From assembly GCF_019748365.1 (NCBI RefSeq), contig NZ_JAIEPN010000002.1:1-36519 (forward strand): a DNA stretch of 36,519 nucleotides, read 5' to 3'. Below, piece after piece: positions 23,246 through 31,277 of the stretch (position 1 is its first letter; each line of letters opens with the position of its first letter). The stretch is from Novosphingobium sp. Its GTDB lineage: Bacteria; Pseudomonadota; Alphaproteobacteria; Sphingomonadales; Sphingomonadaceae. The notes under the pieces are model-generated. The model did no database searches, had not been told where the DNA came from, and saw only the letters and a list, made by a program, of their open reading frames with translations. The position numbers and the translations under genes are program-made.

Positions 23246-23860
23246 TCAGAAAGGGCCGAGCGTGGCGAACGGGCGCATGCCCGGGGTGATCGGGATCGAT
23301 GGCTGCCATGGGCCCGGCACATGCTCGTAGATCAGTTCCTGGGTCAGGCCGATCTCGCTGCTGAAATAGAGGCCCACTATCAGTTGCTTGAGCGTGTGGT
23401 ATCCGACATCGGCGACCGAAACCACCGGCGCGATGAACGTGCCTTTTGGCGCACCGGGTTTGGGTGGGACGGGCTTGAGCGCAGCGGCCTCGTGGTCGCG
23501 CAGAAAGGCAAGGCGCTCGTCCGGCGACAGCGCCGAGAAATCCTTGCCGGTGGCCGCCCTTGCGCCTTCGCCGATGCGGTCGAGCGCACCGGACAGCGCC
23601 TTGCGCGTCTCATCAGATGCCCAGTCGGTGTACATCGCCGCAAGCCGCTTTGGCACGCCAGCCTCGGCTGCGCCGGGCGTGTCGGTCTGGGGAATGATCG
23701 TATCGGCCACCAGATCGAGCAGTTTCAGCTGACCTTCGTCCAGAGTGGCGCGCGCGTCCGATCCGGGCACATAGCCGCATCCCGCTGCCGCCGTCGCGCC
23801 GAGCAGCGCCATGATGCCGTGCAGCGCCGTGCGCCTGTCGATTTCAATCGCTATGTGCAT
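23246..23860 (-). CDS. Gluconate 2-dehydrogenase subunit 3 family protein (small subunit)
   Basis: 204 residues from the ATG at 23860; the open frame extends further upstream, but AGGA just before this ATG and the signal-like N-terminus favour it. IDRRTALHGIMALLGATAAAGCG resembles a twin-arginine signal with a possible lipoprotein cysteine. The family landmarks are ADTIIPQTDTPGAAEAGVP near residues 52-70 and a C-terminal GLYFSSEIGLTQELIYEHVPGPW segment. In characterised dehydrogenases this subunit accompanies a GMC flavoprotein and is needed for its export or maturation. It lies between the MFS gene (17 nt upstream) and the GMC gene (9 nt downstream), consistent with an obligate pair. No heme-binding CXXCH motif is present here, so the electron-accepting cytochrome must be encoded elsewhere. 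Confidence 0.88.
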   Translation of the reverse strand: MHIAIEIDRRTALHGIMALLGATAAAGCGYVPGSDARATLDEGQLKLLDLVADTIIPQTDTPGAAEAGVPKRLAAMYTDWASDETRKALSGALDRIGEGARAATGKDFSALSPDERLAFLRDHEAAALKPVPPKPGAPKGTFIAPVVSVADVGYHTLKQLIVGLYFSSEIGLTQELIYEHVPGPWQPSIPITPGMRPFATLGPF

Positions 23861-23877
23861 CGTCCTGCTTTCCCCTT

Positions 23878-25182
23878 TCAAGCGCGCGCCGATCCTGCGA
23901 CGTGCACGCGACGCTCCCAAAGCCAGAGCAGCGCGAATATGCCGAGCAGCACCGCCGGGATGACCGCCACCGTCTGGAACGATATCTCTGCCGCATCCCG
24001 CAGCACTGCCTGCATCCGCGCCGATCCGGGTGCCAGCGCAGCAAAGGCTTCTGCTCCGCCTGCGCTGGCGATCTTGGCTTCGTCATAGATCCGGCCCAGT
24101 TGCGGCAGCACGAAATAGATGGCGATCGCCCCCGCAAAGCCGATCAGCCCGATCCCCCAGGAACCACTCTGCGGGTAGCGGCGCGCCACTGCGGCGAGCA
24201 TTGTCGGCCACATGAAGCACACGCCGATCGCCCAGAGCGTTGCAGCCATCAGCGCGCTTGTCGGCGTGTCGGCTCGAGACAGCAGAAACAGCCCCGCGCA
24301 CGCCGGCAGGGTACAGATCAGCAGCAGCCCCATGTCCGACAGGCGGTGTGCAAGCGATCCGGCAAAATGCCGCATCACGAACATGACCGCAGCGACATAG
24401 ACCAGCACGACGATCCCCGGCATGCCGACGGTCTGGGTCAGCGCGACATCGACCCATGCCGCAGGCGCGAGCTCTGCCGACGCGGTCAGCAGCATGATGC
24501 CGAAGAAGATCCAGAACCCGGGACGACGGAATGGCTCGGACAGCATCGTCCGGAAGCTGGTGCCCGTTTCGACGCTGGCGATGGCAGGGAAAGGGCGCCG
24601 CAGCACGAGAATGACAAGCGCAGCGCCGGGCAGCAGGGGCATGGCCACCAGCCAGCGCCAGTCCATCGCAAGCTGCTGCTGCACGACAATCGCCAGCAGG
24701 CCGCCGAGCACGATCCCCATCGGCCACCAGGCGTGCAGGCTGTTGAGCTTGCCGGTCTTGTCGTCCGGAAACAGGCGGGCGGTCACAGGGTTGATCGAGG
24801 CCTCGGTCGCCCCCCAGCCGCAGCCCCAGATCACCATCGCGACATTCAGCAGCAGCATGACATTCGGCCCGGCATGCGCCGATATCAGCACCAGAAGCGG
24901 ACCGACGATAAAGCAGGCACCGGCGAACAGCAGCACGCGCCGCGCGCCGAACCTATCGAGCAGCGGGCTGATCACCAGAAGGCTGAGCGCAAAGCCGAGA
25001 AACGCGTTGCCCAGCACCGCTCCGACCATCTCGCCCGAATGCCGCGCGTCGATCGGGTCGAGCAAGGCGGACTTGATGGCTCCTGCTGCCCCGACCCGGA
25101 TGGCGTTGGCAAAGGCGGCGTTGAACAGCGCCAGCACGCATAGCCAATATATGGTTCTTCGCGTGGCATGCGATGCTGCCAT
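23878..25182 (-). CDS. Major facilitator superfamily transporter, probable sugar permease
   Basis: 434 residues with about twelve hydrophobic segments. A motif-A-like loop, DRFGARR (residues 76-82), follows the second segment. A WGCGWGATEASINPVTARLFP stretch and HAWWPMGIVLGG resemble sugar and fucose-type MFS permeases. GGAGG stands 8 nt before the ATG. It is the first gene of the four-gene minus-strand operon. The likely role is inner-membrane uptake of the product or substrate of the GMC/ThuA module. Substrate and direction of transport cannot be read from the sequence. Confidence 0.88.
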   Translation of the reverse strand: MAASHATRRTIYWLCVLALFNAAFANAIRVGAAGAIKSALLDPIDARHSGEMVGAVLGNAFLGFALSLLVISPLLDRFGARRVLLFAGACFIVGPLLVLISAHAGPNVMLLLNVAMVIWGCGWGATEASINPVTARLFPDDKTGKLNSLHAWWPMGIVLGGLLAIVVQQQLAMDWRWLVAMPLLPGAALVILVLRRPFPAIASVETGTSFRTMLSEPFRRPGFWIFFGIMLLTASAELAPAAWVDVALTQTVGMPGIVVLVYVAAVMFVMRHFAGSLAHRLSDMGLLLICTLPACAGLFLLSRADTPTSALMAATLWAIGVCFMWPTMLAAVARRYPQSGSWGIGLIGFAGAIAIYFVLPQLGRIYDEAKIASAGGAEAFAALAPGSARMQAVLRDAAEISFQTVAVIPAVLLGIFALLWLWERRVHVAGSARA

Positions 25183-25296
25183 GACACATTCCTCCCCGTT
25201 GCGGCCATTGCCGGCAACCGTGATCCCGGTCGCCCGTGGGATTTTGCCACGACAATTGTGCCATCATCTAGCATGGGATTGCTCTTATTAGAACCG

Positions 25297-25310
25297 CAAT
25301 TTTATAATTG
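25297..25310. promoter_or_regulatory. AT-rich inverted repeat upstream of the sugar operon
   Basis: CAATT-TTAT-AATTG is a perfect 5-bp inverted repeat in an AT-rich patch about 115 bp upstream of the MFS start codon, between the ligD fragment and the sugar operon. It may be an operator or part of the promoter. No convincing -35/-10 pair was found, so the assignment is tentative. Confidence 0.25.
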
Positions 25311-25380
25311 ATCCGGGCGCGCGGATGCTCCGGCGCACGCGCCGAGGGTAGCGCGAAGCGCCCGTTGGCGTCGGCAGGGG

Positions 25381-25773
25381 CTAGTCCGCGATGGTCAGCG
25401 TCTGGCTGGCCTTGCCCCAATCGTCACCAACGCTGCTGGCATGGTCCAGGATCGCTCCGGGATCGCGCAGAGTGAAGCGGTTGGCGCCAGCGAGCGACGG
25501 GAGATCATCCCATGCGACTGGCACTGCGACCGGAGCACCATCGCGCGCACGCACGCTATAGGGCAGGACCGCCGTCGATCCGCGCCGATTGCGCATCCAA
25601 TCGATGAAGATACGGCCCTTGCGGCGCGCCTTGGACATGGATGCGGTGTAGCGCCGGGGCTCGGCCTGTTCGAGCGCCTGGGCAAAGCTCTTGGCGAACC
25701 CCTCGGTTGCTGCCCAGTCCGCGCCCGGGTCGAGCGGGGCGATCAAATGAACGCCCTTGCCGCCGGTCACCAT
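25381..25773 (-). pseudogene. ligD: C-terminal part of the LigD polymerase domain, separated by a frameshift
   Basis: 130 codons that continue the polymerase (primase-like) domain of LigD. MVTGGKGVHLI matches the family's TTGGKGLHV motif, and GRIFIDWMRNRRGSTAVLPYSVRAR carries the third catalytic Asp and the conserved Arg block. The upstream frame ends ...GLVTFPW-stop, and this frame begins with an ATG overlapping that stop by 7 nt. Adding one base at the GGG run 25774-25776 (CCC on the coding strand) would give FPMVTGGKG, the expected spacing. This could be a sequencing error, a real mutation, or a coupled two-piece protein. The fragment alone cannot catalyse synthesis because the other two Asp residues are in the upstream frame. 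Confidence 0.85.
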
Positions 25774-27842
25774 GGGAAGGTGACGAGCCCCATATCGGCG
25801 AGGTGATCGCGCATCTGCCGGGCGGCAGCGGCGATATCGGCAAAGCCGATGCCTTCATCGGGGTCGAGATCGAAGACCAGCCGGTCGGGATGCTCGATAT
25901 CGTCAGCGCGCGATCCCCAGCCGTGAAACTCGATGGCTCCCACTTGCACGCAGCGCAGGATCGCGGCCTTGTCGCCCAGCACAAAGACGGGATCGGTCGA
26001 GCCATCGGCCTCCTCGATCATCAGCGAGCCGACTTCCTTGCCCCAGCCTTTCTGGACGTGCTTCTGGAAGAAACATTGTTCGCTGATCCCCTGCGGGCAG
26101 CGGAGCAACGCCACCGGGCGGTTGGCGATGAAGGGCAGCATCAGCGGGGCGGCCGCCTCGTACCAACTCGCGAGATCGCCCTTGGTCGGGCCATCAGCCC
26201 CGAACAGCGGCCGGTCGGCATGGGTGATGCGGATCGAGGGCTGGGGCGCGATCCAGCCTGCAGGTTGGTTCATCTCGATCTCCCCGGTCACCTCGGCTGC
26301 TGGCTTGTCGCCGCGCAGGCCGATGAAGCTTGCATGGCGCAGCACCCCGTCATGCGTATATTCGGCATAGCGCACCTCAGCGACCAGTACGGGTTCGATC
26401 CAGTGCGCCTTGCCGGCCACAGCCTTGGCATCGACAATGGCAGGCTCGATCCGCGCTAGGTCGGCGAGCTGCAACTGCAATTCTTCCGACGTTTCGGTAT
26501 CGAAGCCGGTGCCGACGCGGCCCTTATAGACCAGCTGGCCGCCTTCATGCTGGCCCAGCAGCAGTGAGGCAAAGGGCCGTCCGCGCTTGGCGCTGGCGAT
26601 CCAGCCGATGATCACGAACTCCTCGCGGCGCTCGACCTTGATCTTCAGCCAGGCATGGCTGCGCTCGCCGACGTAGCGGCTCGAGGCGCGCTTGGCGATC
26701 ACGCCCTCATAGCCCTTGTCGACCATCGCTTGGAACAGCGCGCGCCCGTCGCGCTCGATATGATCGGCATAGAAGATCGGCGGGTCCACCCGCTCGAGCA
26801 GCTCAGCGAGCCGCTGCTTGCGCTCGGCCAAGGGCCGCTCCGTCAGGTCCTCGCCATCGAGCGCGAGCAGGTCGAAGGCGAAATAGCTGAGCGGCCCGTC
26901 CGATTTCAGCGCGCGCTGCAAGGCGGAGAAGCTGGGGCGACCGTCTTCGTCCAGCGCCACGATCTCGCCGTCGAACAGCGCCGAAGCTGCGGGCACTTGC
27001 ACCATGGCATCGAGTACCGAACGGAACTTGTCGCTCCAGTCGAGCCCGGTGCGCGTCCAGCCGATCGCGCCATCCTTGCCCAAGCCGACCAGGCAGCGAT
27101 AGCCGTCGTACTTGACCTCGAACAGCCAGTCCTGGCCTCCAGGCAGCTGGTGCACCAGCGTCGCCAGCATCGGCGGATGGAAGGCGGGCACGGGGCTTTT
27201 GGCACGTGATCCTGCTGCGCTTGCGCGCTTGCGCCGGGGTGCAACTGGGGCAGTGCCAGAGGCGATCTGGTCCATCGTGCGCCCGGTCTTGACGCTGGTC
27301 AGCGCGCGCTCGACCAGCCCGTCGCCCTGGCCGGCCTCGCCATCCTCGACCTTGCGCAGCAGCCAGTTCTCGCGCTTCTCGCCCGCGCGCGGCTTCATCC
27401 GCACGAGAATCCACTCGCCGCGCATTCGCTGGCCGTGGGCGATGAAATGCAGATGGCCCTTGTCGATGTCGCTCGCGCTCTTGCCGGGCACGGGCTCCCA
27501 ATGCCCGCTATCCCACAGCATGACCGTGCCGCCGCCATAGGCACGCGCCGGGATCACACCCTCAAAATCCGCATAGGACAGGGGATGATCCTCGGTCCGG
27601 ACCGCGAGCCGCTTGTCCTGCGGATCGATGCTGGGGCCGCGCGTCACCGCCCAGCTCTTGAGCACGCCGTCCGCCTCGAGCCTCAGATCCCAGTGCAGCC
27701 GCGTCGCATCGTGCTTCTGCACAACCAGCATCGGCGGCTGCTTGCCCTTGCGGCGGGCGGGCGTAGCGTCGGGCTCGGGCGTGCGGGCAAAGTCGCGCTT
27801 GGCGGCATATTCGGCAAGCGGATCGGGCGTGCGATCCGCCAC
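25767..27842 (-). CDS. ligD: ATP-dependent DNA ligase LigD (phosphoesterase, ligase and N-terminal part of the polymerase domain)
   Basis: 691 residues from a GTG start 2 nt after the ku stop codon. The domain order is 3'-phosphoesterase (about 1-165, with HDATRLHWDLRLEADG at 44-59), ligase (about 220-525) and the start of the polymerase domain (about 540-691). Ligase motif I is KYDGYR with the adenylated Lys244; later motifs are DGEIVALDEDG and YEGVIAKRASSRY...WLKIK. The polymerase part shows LVFDLDPDEG, giving two of the three catalytic Asp residues, then stops after GLVTFPW. The rest of the domain is in another frame at 25773-25381; together about 820 residues would match the usual LigD length. 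LigD processes and seals double-strand breaks together with Ku. Phosphoesterase and ligase activities should survive the break, but fill-in synthesis would not unless the frame is restored. Confidence 0.92.
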   Translation of the reverse strand: MADRTPDPLAEYAAKRDFARTPEPDATPARRKGKQPPMLVVQKHDATRLHWDLRLEADGVLKSWAVTRGPSIDPQDKRLAVRTEDHPLSYADFEGVIPARAYGGGTVMLWDSGHWEPVPGKSASDIDKGHLHFIAHGQRMRGEWILVRMKPRAGEKRENWLLRKVEDGEAGQGDGLVERALTSVKTGRTMDQIASGTAPVAPRRKRASAAGSRAKSPVPAFHPPMLATLVHQLPGGQDWLFEVKYDGYRCLVGLGKDGAIGWTRTGLDWSDKFRSVLDAMVQVPAASALFDGEIVALDEDGRPSFSALQRALKSDGPLSYFAFDLLALDGEDLTERPLAERKQRLAELLERVDPPIFYADHIERDGRALFQAMVDKGYEGVIAKRASSRYVGERSHAWLKIKVERREEFVIIGWIASAKRGRPFASLLLGQHEGGQLVYKGRVGTGFDTETSEELQLQLADLARIEPAIVDAKAVAGKAHWIEPVLVAEVRYAEYTHDGVLRHASFIGLRGDKPAAEVTGEIEMNQPAGWIAPQPSIRITHADRPLFGADGPTKGDLASWYEAAAPLMLPFIANRPVALLRCPQGISEQCFFQKHVQKGWGKEVGSLMIEEADGSTDPVFVLGDKAAILRCVQVGAIEFHGWGSRADDIEHPDRLVFDLDPDEGIGFADIAAAARQMRDHLADMGLVTFPW

Positions 27843-27844
27843 GG

Positions 27845-28723
27845 TCAGCCTGCCTTGCGCCTGGCCGCGGATTTGGCGGGCGGCTTTTTCGCGGCAGCGC
27901 GCTTTGCCGCCGGCTTGGCGTCTCCCGTGCTCGCTGCCTTGGCGTTGACCGATTTCTTGAGCGCGGCCATCAGGTCGATGACATTGCCGCCCGCAGGCGC
28001 TGCCGGTTCGTCATCGGGCGTGACGCGCTTGCCCTTGTTCTTCATCTTGGTGTCGATCAGGTCGCGCAGGGCATCGACATAGCGGTCGTGAAACTCGCCT
28101 GCATCGAACGGCGCGGTCTTCTTGTCGATCAGCGCCGTCGCCAGTTCGAGCAGCTCGTCATCGGGCTTCTCATCCCCGATCTCGCGGAAATAGGACGCTG
28201 CCTTGTTGACCTCGTCGGCATAGCGCAGCGTTTCCATGATGATGCCACGACCGCAGGGGCGAAGCGCGACGATATATTCGCGCCCGCGCATCGCCAGCTG
28301 GCCCAGGCCGACCTTCTTCGCCCGTTCGAGCGCCTCGCGCAGCACGATGAACGCTTCTTCGGCGAGATCGTCGGCGGGGACCACGAAATAGGGCTTTTCG
28401 TAATAGAGCACGGGGATGTCGTGGAGCGACACGAACTGGGTGAGCTCGAGCGTCTTGCGGCTTTCGAGCCGGACGGCCTCGATCTCCTTCTCGTCGAGCA
28501 GCACATAGCTGCCCTTTTCATACTCGAAGCCCTTGAGGATATCCGCCGGTTTGACCGGGCCGATGCCGGGTACGGTCTTTTCATACTTGATCGTCTGGCC
28601 GCTCGGCTCGTGGATCTGGCGGAAACGGATGCCTGCGCCGCTTTTCGTCGCAGGGTAGATTTCCACCGGAATCGATACCAGCGCCAGCCGTATCTGGCCT
28701 TTCCACGATGGGCGGGCGGGCAT
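27845..28723 (-). CDS. ku: Ku DNA end-binding protein (non-homologous end joining)
   Basis: 292 residues from the ATG at 28723, chosen because AAGGAGG lies 6 nt upstream and the protein then begins MPARPSWKGQIRLALVSIPVEIY, the classic bacterial Ku N-terminus. The open frame extends 11 codons further without a ribosome-binding site. The Ku core continues through IRFRQIHEPSGQTIKYEK, LELTQFV and LRYADEVNKAASYF. The C-terminal 45 residues are a Lys/Ala-rich basic tail (AAKRAAAKKPPAKSAARRKAG) of the kind that adds DNA binding. Bacterial Ku forms a homodimeric ring on broken ends and recruits LigD, encoded 2 nt downstream. It is preceded by a 162-bp gap that should hold the operon promoter. Confidence 0.95.
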   Translation of the reverse strand: MPARPSWKGQIRLALVSIPVEIYPATKSGAGIRFRQIHEPSGQTIKYEKTVPGIGPVKPADILKGFEYEKGSYVLLDEKEIEAVRLESRKTLELTQFVSLHDIPVLYYEKPYFVVPADDLAEEAFIVLREALERAKKVGLGQLAMRGREYIVALRPCGRGIIMETLRYADEVNKAASYFREIGDEKPDDELLELATALIDKKTAPFDAGEFHDRYVDALRDLIDTKMKNKGKRVTPDDEPAAPAGGNVIDLMAALKKSVNAKAASTGDAKPAAKRAAAKKPPAKSAARRKAG

Positions 28724-28781
28724 GACGGTCCTCCTTGCAGGGACACGACGCGGCAATGGCGGGGTCCGATGGGCTGTATCT

Positions 28782-28813
28782 CCATGGCCGCAACGGTTTG
28801 CCGCGCGCCATGG
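28782..28813. promoter_or_regulatory. Paired CCATGG inverted repeat upstream of ku
   Basis: CCATGGC (28782-28788) and GCCATGG (28807-28813) form a perfect 7-bp inverted repeat with an 18-nt spacer, 59-90 bp upstream of the ku start. A similar CCATGG pair is found in the intergenic region at 29822-29856. This may be an operator; the evidence is only the symmetry and position. Confidence 0.3.
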
Positions 28814-28885
28814 TTCCCCCTGGCTGCCATCTTCGCCCGGTGCGCTGACGCGGCCTGGGCCCCGAAGGGCGTCAACCGCTTGCCA

Positions 28886-29770
28886 TCATGGCTGGGGAGC
28901 AGGCGCGCAGCGCGTCGTGTCGCCAGCCTGGCAGGCTGCGACATCGGCCTCCCATTTCCTGCGCGCTTCGGCGGCGGCCTTGACCTCGGCCTGGTATTTC
29001 GCCTCGGCAGCGGCAAAGGCGCGCTGGCGCTCCTCGTAGACGCGCTGCTTTTCCTCGAAGATCCGCTGCTCCTCGGCATTCTTGCGCAGCTGGGCTTCGG
29101 CCATCTGCGCCTGCTGGGCGTTGACGGCGCGCAGCTCCTCATCGGCCTTGGCGATGGCCAGCCGCCGCTCGGCTTCGGCCTGTGCGGCTGCCGCAGCCCG
29201 CTCGGCCTGTTCGCGCTGGCGCAGTTCCACGGCCACCCGGTCCGCCTCTGCCGATCGTGCCGCAGCCGCGGCGCTCGATGCCGGAGGCGCGGCGGGAGCA
29301 GGGGTGGCGCGAGGCGATGGGCCGCCGCCCGGCTGAAGATCGGCCAGGTTCGTCGTCAGCGGATAGGCGCCCGTCGGCAGCCAGGTCACGTCGACCAGCT
29401 TCCAGTTGCCCCCGTTCGAGGCGCGGGTGGTGGCGATGAAGGCCTCCAGCTCTTGGCGGTCGGCGCGGGTATAGCAGGTCTGCCCCAGCACCGTTTCGCC
29501 GGTCTGCGCCTTGACCGCCTTGGCAAATTCAGCCGTCAGCGTCGCATCGGTGATCAGATAGCCTTCTGGCGGGGTGCTGAGCGCCTGGTAGAAGCCGGAC
29601 GACAGGAACATGCTGTTGCCGCCCGATCCCACGGCGATGCCCTGGCAGAAGACGGGATAATAGCCCGATTGGGCCTCGGCCGGCGACAAGGCGGCCGATG
29701 CGAGGGCAAGAGCGGCGGCGGACAGGATAGCGGCTATTTTCAACGTCCAGGCTCCGACCGATGGCCTCAT
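28886..29770 (-). CDS. Hypothetical exported protein with C-terminal coiled coil
   Basis: 294 residues from the ATG at 29770. A TTG at 29743 has a better-placed GGAG (8 nt) and would begin MKIAAILSAAALALASAALSPAEA, so the true start may be nine codons later. Either way there is a signal peptide cleaved near PAEAQ. The mature N-terminal domain of about 110 residues contains two Cys (VFCQG and GQTCYTR), possibly a disulphide, and ends with a WKLVDVTWLP segment. A Pro/Ala linker follows, then about 130 residues of Ala/Glu/Gln/Arg-rich coiled coil (EQAERAAAAAQAEAERRL... EERQRAFAAAEAKYQAEV), and a short tail with two Cys. No family was recognised. It is transcribed divergently from the coiled-coil gene at 29900 and may share its regulation. 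Confidence 0.75.
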   Translation of the reverse strand: MRPSVGAWTLKIAAILSAAALALASAALSPAEAQSGYYPVFCQGIAVGSGGNSMFLSSGFYQALSTPPEGYLITDATLTAEFAKAVKAQTGETVLGQTCYTRADRQELEAFIATTRASNGGNWKLVDVTWLPTGAYPLTTNLADLQPGGGPSPRATPAPAAPPASSAAAAARSAEADRVAVELRQREQAERAAAAAQAEAERRLAIAKADEELRAVNAQQAQMAEAQLRKNAEEQRIFEEKQRVYEERQRAFAAAEAKYQAEVKAAAEARRKWEADVAACQAGDTTRCAPAPQP

Positions 29771-29821
29771 GCGCCAGGCGGCTGAGGCAAGACAATTCAA
29801 TCGCTTGGCTCGGTACACCCG

Positions 29822-29856
29822 TTGCCATGGCGGTGCGATTTCATTATCCATGGCAA
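29822..29856. promoter_or_regulatory. Inverted repeat in the divergent promoter region
   Basis: TTGCCATGG (29822-29830) and CCATGGCAA (29848-29856) form a perfect 9-bp inverted repeat around a 17-nt spacer, about 45 bp before the start codon at 29900 and 50-90 bp from the divergent start. This is a plausible operator for both transcripts. The left arm also lies in an 8-bp palindrome, GCCATGGC. Confidence 0.45.
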
Positions 29857-29899
29857 AAAGGGTCGTCAACATAACCGCAAGATCGCAAAGGGGTGTGCG

Positions 29900-31258
29900 A
29901 TGGACGATCGACACGGCACGGGGTGCCCGTGCTGCCATGAAGACCGGGGCTCCATTGATCGTCGTGCCGTCGTGGCCGGCTTGGTCGCGCTCCCGGCCAT
30001 GGGGGCGAACCTGGCCTCAGCGCAGGATCTGCTCGACCCGACCCGCCTGCGCAGCAGCCGCGTCGGCACCGAGGCGCTGGCCACCCGCTCGAACCGTCCG
30101 CCCGACTGGAAGGGCCCCGAATATGCCCGCGACATGGCGAACAGCGTAACCAGCGCCATCCTGTCGCTGGTGCGGGCCTATGGGGCTACGGCCGATCAGA
30201 TCGGCAAGCTGCAGACCGAAGAGAAGCAGCTGACCGACAAGCTCAACGAAGCCATCCGCAACAAGGAGGCGATCCTCGACGAATATCGCCAGGGCCTGTT
30301 CTGCTCGGGCTGCGGGCGCACCAAGTCCGACATCATCTCCAAGGGTGAGCAGTTCCCGCATTCGGGCCAGTCGATCATCAAGCCCACGCCAGAGCAGATC
30401 GCCGCCAAGGAGCGCGAACTGCAACAGGGCATCGACCGGCTGGCGCAGCAGCTGCGCGATGCCAAGGCCAAGCTCGCCAAGCTGTCGCCCGATATCGATG
30501 CGATCCGCAGCCAGCTGTTCGAGGGCATGGGGCTGTGGCGTACGGCCACCAGCATGGAACGCGGCATCATCCGCCAGGAGTTTGCCTTCGATGCGCAGGA
30601 TTACGTTCAGCAGCGCACCGTGATCAGCCGCCAGATCGATGCGGTCATCAGGGATGCCGGTACCGCCCAGACCATCCCGGCCTTGCAGGCCTGTATCGCC
30701 GATGCCCGCACCTGGAGCGATGCGCTGGCCAAATGCGAGGACCGCCATGCCGACGATCGCGCGCGGATGGCGACGGGCCTGACCAACAACGACAACACCG
30801 CGCAGCGACAGACCGCGAGCGTGCAGTCCACCGCGAACGAGGTCGCATCCAGGATCACGGCATTCGGCCTCGCGGGCTATCTCAACATCCTTACCACCCT
30901 GATGGGACGCGGCAGCGACGGCCCGAGCATTGCCGGGGCAGGCTATACCTTCCGCATGGGCAAATATGATGCCGCCGGTTTCGGCGAGATCCTGCCACGC
31001 GTCGCGGAATTCATCGCGCGGGCGAGCAGCCTCATCATCGGGACCGCTCCCGGATACAACAGCTCGGCCAGCCAGGAACTCGCGAAGCTCGACCGCGCCC
31101 TGGCACAGGTCGAACCCAGGCTGGCTGCAGCGCTGGAGCTGAAGCGCCAGCAGGAGGCCGCGGCGGCGCTCGAGCGCCAGCAGGAAGAGGCGCGTCGCCA
31201 GGCCGAGGCTCAGGCGCGCGAGCAGCAACTCGCCAATACGCCCGGATCTGGCAGTTGA
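29900..31258 (+). CDS. Hypothetical exported protein with Tat-like signal and coiled coils
   Basis: 452 residues from the ATG at 29900 (AAGGGG 7 nt upstream); the open frame extends 26 codons further without support. The N-terminus has a Cys-rich lead (TGCPCCHEDRG), then IDRRAVVAGLVALPAMGANLASAQ, which looks like a twin-arginine signal. The mature part has coiled coils at about residues 90-125 and 160-200. Between them lies a CSGCGRTKSD motif (CxxC) that could bind metal or form a disulphide. A middle region (MGRGSDGPSIAGAGYTFRMG) is followed by a long C-terminal coiled coil rich in Gln, Glu and Ala (ELKRQQEAAAALERQQEEARRQ). No known family was recognised. It is probably co-transcribed with the TPR-like gene 19 nt downstream. 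Confidence 0.8.
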   Translation: MDDRHGTGCPCCHEDRGSIDRRAVVAGLVALPAMGANLASAQDLLDPTRLRSSRVGTEALATRSNRPPDWKGPEYARDMANSVTSAILSLVRAYGATADQIGKLQTEEKQLTDKLNEAIRNKEAILDEYRQGLFCSGCGRTKSDIISKGEQFPHSGQSIIKPTPEQIAAKERELQQGIDRLAQQLRDAKAKLAKLSPDIDAIRSQLFEGMGLWRTATSMERGIIRQEFAFDAQDYVQQRTVISRQIDAVIRDAGTAQTIPALQACIADARTWSDALAKCEDRHADDRARMATGLTNNDNTAQRQTASVQSTANEVASRITAFGLAGYLNILTTLMGRGSDGPSIAGAGYTFRMGKYDAAGFGEILPRVAEFIARASSLIIGTAPGYNSSASQELAKLDRALAQVEPRLAAALELKRQQEAAAALERQQEEARRQAEAQAREQQLANTPGSGS

Positions 31259-31277
31259 CCGGATGAAGGGACTTTGC

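Noticed and set aside
21509..24088. An 859-codon plus-strand frame across the GMC and small-subunit genes
   Set aside because: It is the complementary-strand shadow of well-supported genes and is His/Arg-rich without any domain.
28088..29785. A 565-codon plus-strand frame covering ku and the coiled-coil gene
   Set aside because: Ku on the minus strand is unmistakable with a perfect ribosome-binding site; this frame is its shadow.
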